Shown: in pieces, positions 1-12,138 of the stretch
How positions within the stretch are numbered: position 1 is the stretch's first letter
How the letters are laid out: the number at the start of each line of letters is the position of its first letter
Source of the DNA: Obelidium mucronatum
Lineage: Eukaryota > Chytridiomycota > Chytridiomycetes > Chytridiales > Chytriomycetaceae
Assembly: GCA_025765595.1 (NCBI GenBank)
Contig: JAIVFH010000089.1
Coordinates: 62,001 to 126,000, forward strand
Length of the DNA stretch: 64,000 nucleotides
Direction: 5' to 3'
The notes under the pieces: generated by a model
Database searches by the model: none
What the model saw: the letters and a program-made list of their open reading frames with translations, nothing else
Told to the model about the DNA's origin: nothing
Position numbers and translations under genes: made by a program

Positions 1-300
1 TTTTTTTATTCTACCGCCGTAGGCGGGATCTCACCGCCATAGGCGGTATATTCTTCTTTTTTATTCTACCGCCGTAGGCGGTATCTCACCGCCGTAGGCG
101 GTGTATCCTTTTTTTTTTTATTCTACCGCCAAAAACAATATATTCTTTTTTTTTTATTCTACCGCCGTAGGCGGGATCTCACCGCCGTTGGCGGTGTATT
201 CTTTTTTATATACTTCCGCCGTAGGCGGGATCTCACCGCCGTAGGCGGTGTATTCTTTTTTTTTATTCTACCGCGATAGAATAGCCGAAGGCGGTATATT
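1..300. repeat. Array of paired 15-nt GC palindromes (array A)
   Basis: About four units, each made of two hairpins of the form ACCGCC-GTA-GGCGG(T/G) separated by the 5-nt spacer atctc. The units are joined by T-rich linkers (ttctttttttattct) at a period near 60 bp. Variants include a loop ATA, a loop GTT, one half unit truncated after ACCGCC near 126-140, and a degenerate last copy near 271-295. The array ends about 100 nt before the RIM15-like start codon, so it lies in the promoter, the 5' UTR or an upstream intron. The same element recurs at 13470-13781 and 46481-46730. It carries no coding signal of its own. Confidence 0.85.
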
Positions 301-405
301 GTTTTGATCATCCTGCATACTAAATTCACTCATGATTGCACAGAAAAAATACGCGATTTGCGAAGTCGAACAGTCTCTTTGAATTCAGAATTAAGACAGC
401 CTAGA

Positions 406-2604
406 ATGAGTGCATCGCCAGTACCAGTCGCTAGACAAACAATGGTTTTTACTCCATACGACATGGATCTCTTTTCAAACATTGGTGAGTTCCTAATTAT
501 TTTTTTTTGTTGCTCTTCAACCCCCAACTCAACGACACACACACACTTTCATTAAACAACAGTGGATAAATCTCGGCAAGCAAAAAATTTCGGATGGAAA
601 CCAAACGAACCTGTAACTCTCTTTCCAAACTGGCAAGACGAATATTGTACAAATACCCAACAAATATCCCCATCCCGAAGCTCCCGTCCAGGATCCACAA
701 CAGACAGCCCCATCATCCACCCCGCCACATTTGCTGCAAACGCTCTCATAAACTCCAACAACTCCAACAACAACAACACCACCACCACCTCCAACAACAT
801 GATACTATCAAACACAATGTTTATACCCCCATCATCCCACAGCGCCGCAGGATCCGGAACATACACTCCCATCACAGACCTACGATCCCCAAGCCCCATC
901 TTCTACGCCGAAGACTACGACGAAGACGGCGACGACGCCGCGTCGTACGTGTCAAGCACCACAACGTCCTCGTCCATGCGGAACAGCTATCGCAGTGCAT
1001 CGGGACGGTTTGATTCGTTTTCAGCAAGTGCGACTTCGTCTGTCAAGGGTGGAACCAGCGGCGGCGGCGGGGGCGGCGGCGGCGGTGGTGGAGGTGGGCA
1101 TATAAGTGGGCGGACGCTGAGACATCGGAATTTGCAAGTGAGTACTGGGGGGATGGGAACGCCGGTAAGTAATTCTGGGAGTGCTGGTGCCGGTGGTGGT
1201 GGTGGTGGTGTGTATCATTCATATGGATCACCGCCTACTGTTGGGGGTGGAGGTGGAGGTGCGTTTGTTTCGAGTACTCCGAATTATTTCATGACGGCGG
1301 CGGGTAGTAGTAGTAGTAGTAGTGATCATTATAATACGCCCAAGCATTTATCGAGTACGTCGAGTAGTGTGGCGTTGGGAGGGTGGATTCAAGTTCCACC
1401 GTCGATGCAAGTTGCGGGAGGAGGTGGAGGAGGTGGTGGTGGTGCTAGTGGTGGTAATGGTTTGGGTGTTGTTATTGGCGGTGGTGGTGGAGGTGGTGGT
1501 GGTGGTGGTGGGGGTCTGAATCGATCCATGAGTGATGGTGATTTGGGAGAGTATTTGCGAGACTTTGCGGAATTCCATAATGGGCTCACGATTGCAAAGA
1601 ATATGTGTGATGTAGAAATAAGGCGGATTGTTGAAGAGTTAAATGAAGCTGTGGAAGCGAGTTTGAATTATGATAGTAATCATGGGGTTGGTGGTGGTAG
1701 TGGTGGTGGTGGTGGTTCTACGGTGGCAGCAACAGCCGTGGCGGCGGCAGCAGCAGGTACAAGTCCCATCAAGCGAGTTCTCAGGAGTGGTGCTAGCTCC
1801 CCGTCTATAACTCCGCCCACCTTGTCGAGGAGTCAGTCTTTTGGAAAAAAGGGGGTTTCTACTGCCGCGTCCATGAAGGGGTTGGCTGGGAAGCAGCATT
1901 CGAATTTGAATGTGACTCTTGGAGAAGATGACATTGTTGCAGAAGAGCGGGATGATGATGTCGGTACCTCATCATCGGTGTCTGCAACAGGTGGAGGCAC
2001 GGCGTCGTCTTTGAAAGATTTGAATACTGCGGCTCCCCATCCTGCAACGTCTCCTTTACCACAACCGCAACAGTTTCTCACCCATCGTACCAGTAGTGGT
2101 GTTTTAACGCCGTCATCGCATCATTTCACGAACGATAAACCGAGTCCCCGCGTTAGTCACAATAACCTTTCGCGTTTACTTCACCATAGTATTAGTACTC
2201 TATCTCTCACGAGTACCACTGAAAGCACTGGCACAAACTCAGTCAACGCACATACCGCCTCCCTGAACGAATTGATTGCTCTTGCAACAGAGATTCTAGA
2301 CCTCCAAATTGATCAATTGATTCAAAAAGACGACGCTCTTGACGACGACAATCACAACAACAACAACCCAGAAAGCAACGAAAGCATACCAAAACGAATC
2401 CTCCACAAACTATTGAGACTTCAAGAAAGCGTTTCTTTACGTGGAGTTGGGGGTGGTATTGTGGATGCTTGTTTGATGCGGCTGTTGATTGTGTTTAGTG
2501 GAGTTGCGAGACGGGTGGAGCATTTGGATGTTGATGCTAGGTTGTGGGGGTATGTGAGTCGTGGGAGACGAGAGTTTACGGCACAGACGCCGTCCTCTGC
2601 AGTT

Positions 2605-2643
<39 letters not shown>

Positions 2644-5600
2644 AGCCATGGACAGTTACAACATCAGCAATCAGGGGGTATCAGTGGTGGAGGTAGAAAG
2701 GGCAGTGGAGCAGGTCAGAGAAGTGTTCATGCGAGTCCTGCGGCGTCATTGTTTGGGCGAATTGATCCTGAGATTGTGGCCGCTGAGTTGAGTGATTTGG
2801 ATGGAGATGAGAGTGAAGGCGGATGGAGCAGTGTTGCTGACGGGTATGATGGAAAACGGCGGAGCAGTGCAACGCCAAGCAGTATTGGAGGAGTAGCTGC
2901 GGCTCCGTCGATTTCGCGGCGGAAGCGAGGAACTCGAGGAGATGGTGGGGGTGGAAGTCTTGTGGCAAGAATCCAAGTTTTTAGTCAGCTTCCAGAAGAG
3001 CGACGGGATTCGCGGAGACTATTGAGGCCGAGTGTTTCGAGGGAGAATAATAACACTGATTCTGCAGTTCTGCAGTTGCGGTATGCTGCGGATACGACTC
3101 AGGCTGTTAATATGTTGATGGAAATGAGTTTGGAGGGTGCGATTTTGTATATTAGTCCGGCTGTGGAAGATGTGTTGGGGTATACTGCCAAAGAGTGTCT
3201 TGTGAATAGTGTAGCGTCGAAATTCGAACCCAAGCTTGCTGCAGGAGCCGGGCTCGGGGAGAATTCTAATAAGCATCGAATGAGTTTGATGATGCCGTCC
3301 CTGTTTTTGGCGCCCGGATGTGTTGATGCGAGCGTGTTTAAAGATGCGACTGCTGCGCTTACTGGAGATGGAGGCATTACAATTGAAGTTACCTACAAGG
3401 CTCATACGAAGGATGGCAGGTGGATGGAGATTGAGGGAAAGGTGAGATCAAAAACATTTTTGACTGCTATTTTTTTTCTTTGAGCAAATGTCGCTAAACT
3501 TTTTTTCATTTTTTTTTCTAAACAAAAGGGAATGCTCATGTACGATCGCGTTGATGGAACTAAAAAGAGCACAATTTGGCTGCTTAAGCCGGTTCGGTTG
3601 ATTGGTGAAAGTTGGGACAATATTTTTGACACCGTGGATGATGAGAACTTTACGGAGGACTATGCAAATAGTGATGGGGATTTGGATGATGATAATGATG
3701 AGGAGGATGAGGAGGACGAGTTTGTGTCAATTGATAACTCGGCTGTAGCTCCTTCTGTTCCAAGAGATGACCAAACCCAAGATTATATGGCAACAGAGAG
3801 TGTATCTTCGTCTGTGAGCAGCACGAACGGTCTGAAATCGGATCTAGCTCTGTGCCATTTTTGTGACCGCTTGATCCCTGCTCTTTTGTTTGCAGAGCAT
3901 AATAGTGCGTGCTTGGAGGTTCACCAACTGGAGAATGACATCCAACTCGCCAATGAGTCTCTTCAAGAACGGAAGACTGAGTGCCAAGAAAAGATATCCA
4001 TGTTGGAAGACGAGCACATGCATTCCAGGGCCGACATTATGCAAACTCTAAAGGAGCGAAGAACCTCCTTTGGTATTTCAACGACTATTACGTACCTCTC
4101 TGAGCTGCTTGTATTGAAGTCGCCTATTCCTCTCCCATCCCTTTTCACAGGTTCTGCTGTTTCCTTGAGTGAAGATATGCAGCGCCTGTATCTGAATCAC
4201 TTGGAGAAGCTGATTCGGATATCTCACAAGATTTATCACGCTATTGACGATGCCATGAATGTCCCGCTTCCGGGATCTCCCTCCGATTCAAGTCAAGACC
4301 CACCCCCAGTTTCTTTGTCGCCTGAACCGCCATTGGTTGCGGAAAATCCGGTAAAGCTCGATGCATCTGCTGGCAATGCTGGTTCAAGTGGTGGGGGGAG
4401 CAGCTCCATATTTTATCCCCTTCGTGCGAAACCGTTGTCTTCTGGATCTGTTCAATCCCCCCCACGTGTCTCTGCACTCTCTTCATCTCTACGGAAGCTC
4501 CATCAATCGGAGGAGGTGCTTGGTAGTGGTAGTGACGGAGGATCGTCACCCAATGCGAACTCGATTTCGAGCAAAGCGAAAAGTGTTGTCTCTTTGCTGA
4601 AGGAATGGACTTGCCCAGATGAATCGGAGTTTCAGCCGCCTGAAGGATTGGTATCGCAGCCTCCGTCACAGCTGTCTCTAAATGTTTTGGCTGTTGCTCC
4701 TGAACCGACTATCGACGAGGCGGTTATAGATTTGGGAAATGGCATTTATCAGCTTGGGACTGAAGGTTTTATGAATGTAGTTTGTTAAGACATTATTACT
4801 AATACTTGATGTCTTTTGTTTAGTCCAAGCGTTGGTGCGTTCGAAAATGGCAAACGTGGAGAAAATGAGAGGTGCTTTGCAAAAGTACAAGGCATTGGGC
4901 GTCAAGGAGGAAGAGGCTAAGCTTGCTATTGCCATTCAGTCAGCAACGACGCAGGCCCCGGATTATCAATCTGCGGCATCTTTGAATTCTTCTCATAAGA
5001 GAGATGACCTTTATGGTGCATCGATGAAGGATGGTTCTGTTGACGGTTTTGGAACTGAAAGTGGGTCCATGAATCCCAATCGGATCAGTCGGACGTTTGA
5101 TAGTGCCATTATGGCAGCTCTGGCTCGAGATGGAGAGGGTAGCGTTTCTGGTGCTAGGAGCAGTAATAACCAGCCTCAAAACTTGCTGGGTGCCGTCTTG
5201 ACTCATAATCAGCAGCGGCGGAATTCATTAGGATCCACCATCTCAAATCAAGAACGCTTGTTTGACCTTGACATGTCGGAGTCTGAAAGCGAATTGGATT
5301 CTAAAAGCATGTCGATGCGATCGCTATCAAAAGGATATAGCCAGCGTGGTTTATATACTGAGAGCGACATGTCTCCGAACGGAAGTTTGCCTCGGCAGTC
5401 ACAAACAAGGCGTACCCACCGTGCGCCGCGTGTGATTGTGAGCACAAATAAGGCGCTTGAGGTTGAAATGATTCATCCAGTGGCCGCCAGTCAGGCTTCA
5501 TCTACAGCACCATCTCCCAACATAGCCGCTATGCCATTATCCTTGCCTCTTAGCTCTTACCCGTCGTTGAGTCAAGGGACAAACTCGCCGGTAGTGTCAC

Positions 5601-8290
5601 CTATGATGGGTCCCTCTGGTCCCGTCCGATCATCGCCGTCCATCAAGGACTTTGAAATTATCAAACCAATCAGCAAAGGCGCCTTTGGTTCTGTATACTT
5701 GGCAAAGAAAAGGCTGACTGGGGACTATTACGCCATCAAAGTTCTTAGGAAATCGGATATGATTGCCAAAAACCAAGTCACGAATATCAAGGCGGAGCGT
5801 ATGATTCTCGGACAACTTGACTCGCCGTTTGTTGTGAAATTGTATTTTAGTTTCCAAACCAAAGATAATTTGTATTTGGTTATGGAGTATCTCAACGGTG
5901 GCGACTGTGCGGCTTTGATTAAAGCCGTTGGATCATTGGATGAAAAGTGGACGAAGCAATATATTTCTGAAGTCGTTCTTGGACTTGAGTTTTTGCATAG
6001 CAAAGGAATCATTCATCGGTAATACTGTTTGACTCAACTTTTTTTAGTTTTGTTAAATTTCTTTTTTCGTCAACAGTGACTTGAAACCTGACAACATGCT
6101 GATTGACCAAAATGGACATGTCAAACTAACTGACTTTGGGCTTTCTCGAGTTGGCTTTTTGGGTCGTCGTGCAAAAGGGGGGATGCTTGAAAATTGGGGA
6201 GTAAATTCGCAACAAGGCGGGACATCAACTCCAATGAGTACGGATGGAAACGTAGCAGAGACTGGCGGTGCAGGTCCATCTCCTTCAAATCAAGGGATTC
6301 CTTTACCATTTTCTCAACAGTTGTTTGCTCGTAGCCATGGACGACGAGGCTCGGTGTCGTCTACGGCTTCGTTTTCGTCTTCTGCGGACAACAATGGAGC
6401 TTTATTGGGTGGAAGGCTGGCAGAATATATGGAAAATGCTGGGAAAGATAAAGCGTTCGTTGGAACTCCCGACTACTTGGCGCCAGAATCTATTTTGGGC
6501 CTGGGACAGGACGCAAGTGTGGATTGGGTATGTTCTATTCACAGTTTCTGTTCGTTGTTTCAAAAATTAAATCATTTTATAGTGGGCATTAGGTGTTATT
6601 TTATACGAGTTCTTGTACGGATTTCCTCCGTTTAATGCGGCAACGCCTCCAGAAGTATTTTCTAAAATTCTCGCGTGCAATATTGACTGGCATGAAGATG
6701 ATGTTGACGTCTCGCCAGAAGCGATGGATCTCATGAAACAGTTGATGTGCAAGTCGGTAGAGCATCGCCTAGGAACCAAAGGAGGAGCCGCAGAAGTCAA
6801 AAACCATGCTTTTTTTGCCGACGTTAATTGGTCGGCAATTGCTAGTGCAGAAGCCTCATTTGTTCCAAAACCCGCCAACGATGAAGACACCGAGTATTTT
6901 GATGCTAGGGGGGCGTCCAAAAGCATGCTATCGGACGAGAATTTGGATACTGTCCGGAATGAAACTGCCGTGCAAGCTGTGAATGATACACCAAAGATAC
7001 CCGCTCTTGCGAGAGCATTGTCACCAGCCCTCAGCATGAAAGGTAGTGGAGACCGTCGGGCAACCCTTGCAGGATCTTCAATTTTACCTCCAAAAGAAAA
7101 GACGGCGGATTTTGGTGAATTCAGTTACAAAAACTTGGCCTTGCTGGAAAAAGAAAATAACGCGATGGTTCAAATGATTTCCCTGTCTCGATCAAACTCG
7201 TCAATGGGTCTACGGGGAGGCAGGCGCATGTCAGTCGCTGTGGACAGCCCATTATCGTCGAAGAACCCGTTAGCTACTGCTGGTGAGAGTAGTGTTGCGC
7301 CAGTACCTACCGCTCCTACTGCTCCTTCTGAGCACGACGCATCGGCCAGCGAAGCGTCGGATTCTCCGATATCCCCATCAGGAAAACTGTTGGAGATTCC
7401 CTTGAAGACGAAACAGCGGCTGATAGATAATTCAACGAGACGGAATTCTCTACCTTCTCGTCTGCGAACTAAAAGTCTTAACAGCCAAAATGAGCCAAGT
7501 CCTTTGTCACCAAAAGCTGTGTCTCCCCTTAATACGACGTCCAATCGTGCGTCAACTGGGACTCAGTCTATTAGCCCGTCTACTGGAGGTCAATATCTCC
7601 AAACTGCAAAACAAGCGTTACTGCAGCAAGGAAGAAGTATGAGTTCGTCTTCAGCTTCAGGCTCACCGGCAGTTTCGGCTACAACTGCGGGAGCAGCTTC
7701 AACTTCGGCGTCCGGGAGCGCTCCACCGCTGCCGCTTCCAGCAACTCCCTCTACTTCGGCGTTTACGTCATCACCTATTTTGAATCCAACAGTACATAGA
7801 CTTCAGTCTAAACATTCCTTATCGGCTTTGACTCCAAGCATAAAGCAAATTCCAATCAACCTTCCACCATTGTCTGCTTTGGTTGCTGATGACAACCCTG
7901 TTGCATGCAAGATTCTAGAAACGCTCTTGACAAAGCTGAACTGCAGATGTGTAGTTGTTCGTAATGGCGCGGAAGCTATCCGATGCGCAATGGGAGACTT
8001 GAAGTTTGATGTAGTCTTTATGGATATTCGTATGCCAATCAGTTGAGTTTTTTTCCTTCTTCTTGCTCTGTATGCTTCTGCTTTGTCACTGACTGTTGAT
8101 TCTAGTTGATGGGGACACTGCCGCGAGGATGATCAAGAGCACGGAAAACGTCAATCGGGATACACCGATTATTGCAGTGACTGCATACGAGCAGAGCTTT
8201 TCCTTTAACCAACAGTTTGACGACATTGTGAGTAAACCAGTATCGAAGGACGCACTGCATCGTGTTTTGCAGGCGGTGTCTTCTGGGTGA
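406..8290 (+). CDS. RIM15: RIM15/Cek1-like AGC protein kinase with PAS, zinc-knuckle and response-regulator domains
   Basis: Seven exons: 406-484, 563-3441, 3529-4765, 4824-6018, 6077-6527, 6583-8041, 8106-8290; 2494 aa. The start is the only in-frame ATG of the first open segment. Order: a long Gly/Ser/Gln low-complexity N-terminus; a PAS-like domain from about residue 870 (ILYISPAVEDVLGY); a short Cys/His cluster near 1093 (CHFCD...H..C); an AGC kinase from about 1674 with GAFGSVYLAKK, HRDLKPDN, DFGLS and GTPDYLAPES; and a receiver domain from about 2376 to the end with VFMDIRMP (phosphoacceptor Asp near 2426) and a conserved Lys in SKPVSK. About 100 residues separate DFG from the APE segment, the split-kinase insertion typical of Rim15/Greatwall. 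In yeasts Rim15 integrates TORC1 and PKA signals to trigger quiescence, partly through endosulfines. The receiver domain suggests two-component input, as in filamentous fungi. The exon 3 donor (gttttatg) was chosen because it keeps the frame. Confidence 0.9.
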
Positions 8291-8460
8291 ATCTAGTAGT
8301 AGCAGCTACTACTGCTGCGTGTGTATATTTTTTACGTTTCTTTTCTATAGTATAGTTTTATAGTTTTAGTATATTATTATTTGAGATTATTTGTTTTGTT
8401 TTTTGAGTCTCTTTCTTTTTTTTTTGGTAAAATCCAAAAAAACTCGACCACTGTTGCAAA

Positions 8461-11400
8461 ATGGGAGTCAGCAAGAAACATGCCAAAGGGCGTCTGGACA
8501 AGTTCTACCACATGGCCAAAGAACAGGGTTACAGAGCCCGTTCGGCCTTCAAGCTGATCCAGCTCAACAAAAAGTATGCGTTCCTTGAGAATGCAAAAGT
8601 TCTTGTTGATCTGTGTGCTGCTCCGGGAGGTTGGCTGCAGGTTTCTCAAAAGTACATGCCCAAATCAAGTCTGATTATCGGTAAATCGAAGCTGCCTACT
8701 GCAAAAAGCTGGTTATACTGAAGCATAGAGAAATGCAGGGTTGGATTTGGCACCCATCAAACCGATTCCTGGAGTCATCACTCACGTGGAAGATATCACA
8801 ACTCCAAAATGTCGTTCAACACTGAAAGGAGAACTGAAAACATGGAAGGCTGATGTGTTAGTGTTTTATTTTTCTTTTACTTGCTCCAAGATTTCCCTAG
8901 TATCATCACAGGGAAAAAAACAAAAACAAAAAACAAAAAAAGATAATCTAAAACCAACAAACTTGCTTTTTTTTGATCCAGATTTCTTCACGACGGAGCA
9001 CCGAACGTTGGTGTTTCTTGGATTCAGGATGCATTCACACAAAACGAGTTGGTCTTGAGTTCCCTCAAACTAGCCACAGAATTCTTGGTTCCCAACGGTG
9101 TGTTTGTCACCAAAGTCTTTCGTAGTAAAGATTACAATAAGCTCCTCTGGGTATTCAATCAGCTTTTCGAGAAGGTGGAAGCAACGAAACCATCGTCATC
9201 GCGTAACGTTTCAGCTGAAATCTTTGTCGTGTGTCGTGGATACAAGGCGCCCAAAAAGATTGATCCAAGATTGTTGGATGCAAAGTTTGTGTTTAAGGAA
9301 ATTGATGATACAGCTGGTGAGGAGGAAGATCCGAAAAAGGTTAAGGAGAGACAGAGTGCGATTTTGAATGACTTGTTTCATCCTGAGGTATAATTTTTTT
9401 TTTCTCTCTCTCTCTCCCTCTCTTCTTCTTCTACTTCTTCTTAAATGTTGTTATGTTTTTTTTTTTCTTGATTTTAAATTTTTTTCTTTTCTACAACAGA
9501 AAAGAAAGCGTCATCGTGATGGTTACGCTGACGGAGCCACCATGCTCTTCACATCAACACCCGTTTCCGAATTCATTCGAAGCCCCGAATTCATTACGAT
9601 CCTTGCCAAAAACAACTGCCTTGAATTCACAAACCCCACAAACGACCCATCCATTGAACAAGACCACCAAATCATCAAATCCAGTGTCCACACAACCAAA
9701 GAGATTCTCGCTGATATCGCTGATTTGAGAAACTTGGGCAAGAGAGATTTCAAGGATTTGATTCGTTGGAGAGATACGCTTCGTATTTCAATGGGTTTGG
9801 AAAAGTCGAAAGAGGAGGTGCGTAAGTTGAAGGAAGCTGCCAAGGAGGAGCAAGCTAAAGCTTTGGAGGAGGAAAAAAACAAACCGGAAACGGAGGAATC
9901 TATTGCTGCTGAGGTATAAAAAACTTTATTTATTTTATTTTATTTATTTATTTTTGTAACTTTGGCTCCCCCCTAACACATAATTTTCCCCCCACTCTAG
10001 TTGGCACGTCAATCCGATGCCATCGAACTCCAAAAAAAGAAGGAAAAGCGAAAGTCCCGTGAACGTAAAGCCAAGCAACTCCTACGTCTCCGTCTCGGCA
10101 TGGACACACCCATGGACATTGGAATGGAAGCCGATTTCGGAGGCATGGATGGCCTCCAACACGACGATGGATACGATGAAGAGTCGTTTGCAGAAAGTGG
10201 AGGCAATGTGGGTCTGTTCAATGTCGCGGGGGCCCGGCGTGCGCGGCAGCGAGTCAAGGAGCTGGGAGATGGTGCTTCCTCGGTGACTGGATCTACATTT
10301 GCGGCTCCATATAATGGGAGTGATGATGATGACGAGGATGACGAGGATGAGGATGATGATGATATTGATTGGGATTCGGAAGATGAAGCGGCAAGAAAAG
10401 TGGGTGCTTTGGAAAGCGATTTGGATGCAATGTATGTAGTTTTTCTTGAGTCCTCTTTTTTTTTATCCTTCTTTCTTTCTCTTCCTGGTGTGCGTGTGAA
10501 TCTAAAATCTGTTTTGTTTTTTTTTTTTTTTTTTTTTTTCCTTTCTTGTTTTCAAGGTACGACAATTTCACACAACGCCGGATCCAAAAAGACCCCAAAT
10601 CCATTGTAAAACAAAAAAAGGATGGAAAAGAGGCTTTCGAAGAATGGTATGGAGTTGAATGGGAAAAAAAGATGCAAGGCCTAGAAGAAAAGAGTGCAAA
10701 CAAGAAGGGCGGCAACAACAACAACAATGACTCTTCAGATGATGAATCTCTTAATTCTGATTGGGGCGATGAGGATAGCGATGATGAAAAGAAAACGCGA
10801 AAGAAGAGTGGTGGAAAGAGAAAGAATCGGGACGACGACCAGGAAGAGGAAATTGACGAGCACGATGGAGCCTTGAGTACTGCAGCGCTTTCCAAAAAGG
10901 CACGTGTCTTTTTTGATAACCCCTTGTTCAAAATGGCGACTGGAAGCAGTGGAATGTTTGCCAAGGAGATGGGAATTGAAGATGTCAATGATGACGATGA
11001 CGATGAAGCCGATATTCTAAAGGCGTCCAAGAATGCCAAAAAGGAAGCCAAAGACAAGAAGGACAAGAAAAAGAAGATCAACAACAAGAAGAAGGATATT
11101 GATCAAGTCTTGTCTGATTCTGATGACGATGTCAAGGAAAAGAAGGGATTTGAGGTGGTTCGATCAAGTAAAGCAGATGAAGAATTTGATCAAACGAAAG
11201 GTATGTTGTTGTTGTTGTTGTATGTTTTTACTTGTTTTTCGATCCTATCAATAATATTAATACATTTTTTTTCGTTCACTTTCAACAAGGCTCCTTCATT
11301 CTCGATACAGCAGAAAAATACTCGTTGGCTCAAAAACTCGTCACCAAGAGCGGAAAACGTGATGTCATGGACGACGCCTTCAACAGATATGCATACAATG

Positions 11401-11926
11401 ACCCCGAAGAACTCCCCTCATGGTTCTTGCAAGACGAAAACCGACACAACAAAATCAACCTTCCTGTAACAAAAGAAGCCATGGACTTGATGAGGCAGAA
11501 ACTGCGTGCGATGGATGCCCGACCGATTAAAAAAGTGGCTGAAGCTAAATTCAGACAGAGTCTGCGAGCAGCGAATCGTTTGGAGAAGGCCAAGAAGAAG
11601 GCGTCTGCTGTTGCTGAGGATGAAGATACACCTGAATTGAGTAAGCTGAAGGATGCGGCCAAGATTATGAGCAAGGCAATGAAGAAGAAGCCAAAGACTG
11701 AAACGAAACTCGTTGTTGCTGTGAATAAGAATAAGGGAATTAAAGGTCGTCCTAAGGGTGTTAAGGGGCGGTATAAGGTGAGCGTGATATGTTTTTCCAT
11801 TGTTGTTCTTTGACTAATATGTTTTATTTTCTATCTATCTAGATGGTTGATGGTGTCATGAAGAAGGAGATGAAGCGGGCAAAGGGTAAAGCCAAAGCAG
11901 CAAAGAAGGGAAAGAGGAACAAGTAG
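8461..11926 (+). CDS. SPB1: SPB1, AdoMet-dependent 27S pre-rRNA (2'-O-ribose) methyltransferase
   Basis: Eight exons: 8461-8680, 8739-8856, 8982-9387, 9500-9913, 10001-10431, 10557-11200, 11290-11777, 11843-11926; 934 aa. The N-terminal FtsJ/RrmJ domain reads [10 protein letters not shown], then the AdoMet-binding [12 protein letters not shown], then the catalytic-region LHDGAPNVG, split between exons 2 and 3. The middle carries acidic and Lys-rich stretches, and the Spb1 C-terminal domain follows ([13 protein letters not shown], a basic tail with [11 protein letters not shown] and [15 protein letters not shown]). The family methylates 25S rRNA in the peptidyl-transferase region and is needed for 60S biogenesis in the nucleolus. 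Length and domain order match fungal Spb1 (about 840 aa in yeast). The start ATG is followed at once by the conserved [15 protein letters not shown]1, at 33.9-36.9 kb, acts in the same 60S maturation pathway. Confidence 0.96.
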
Positions 11927-12138
11927 GAGTACTGTACTGTAGTACTTATTCAGTACAGTGTTGGTGTTATTCGAGTATAATATTAAAGTCATATCTCTCT
12001 TTTTGTGTGGAAATGCCAAGGCGAAAAGGGAAATGCTATCGGAACGGAAAACTAAAACTGTAACAAGTGGCTGAAAGTGGAGATCCGGTTGCTTCCTTGA
12101 AATTGTACCAAAAAAAAAACTCCCCCAAACCACAAATA

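Noticed and set aside
1..300. The repeats resemble a CRISPR array
   Set aside because: Units are perfect palindromes with identical 5-nt spacers or T-rich linkers rather than unique spacers, and the surroundings are spliced eukaryotic genes.
10293..11087. 264-aa Ser/Phe/Leu-rich open frame opposite SPB1
   Set aside because: Antisense of the acidic and Lys-rich SPB1 linker; no motif.
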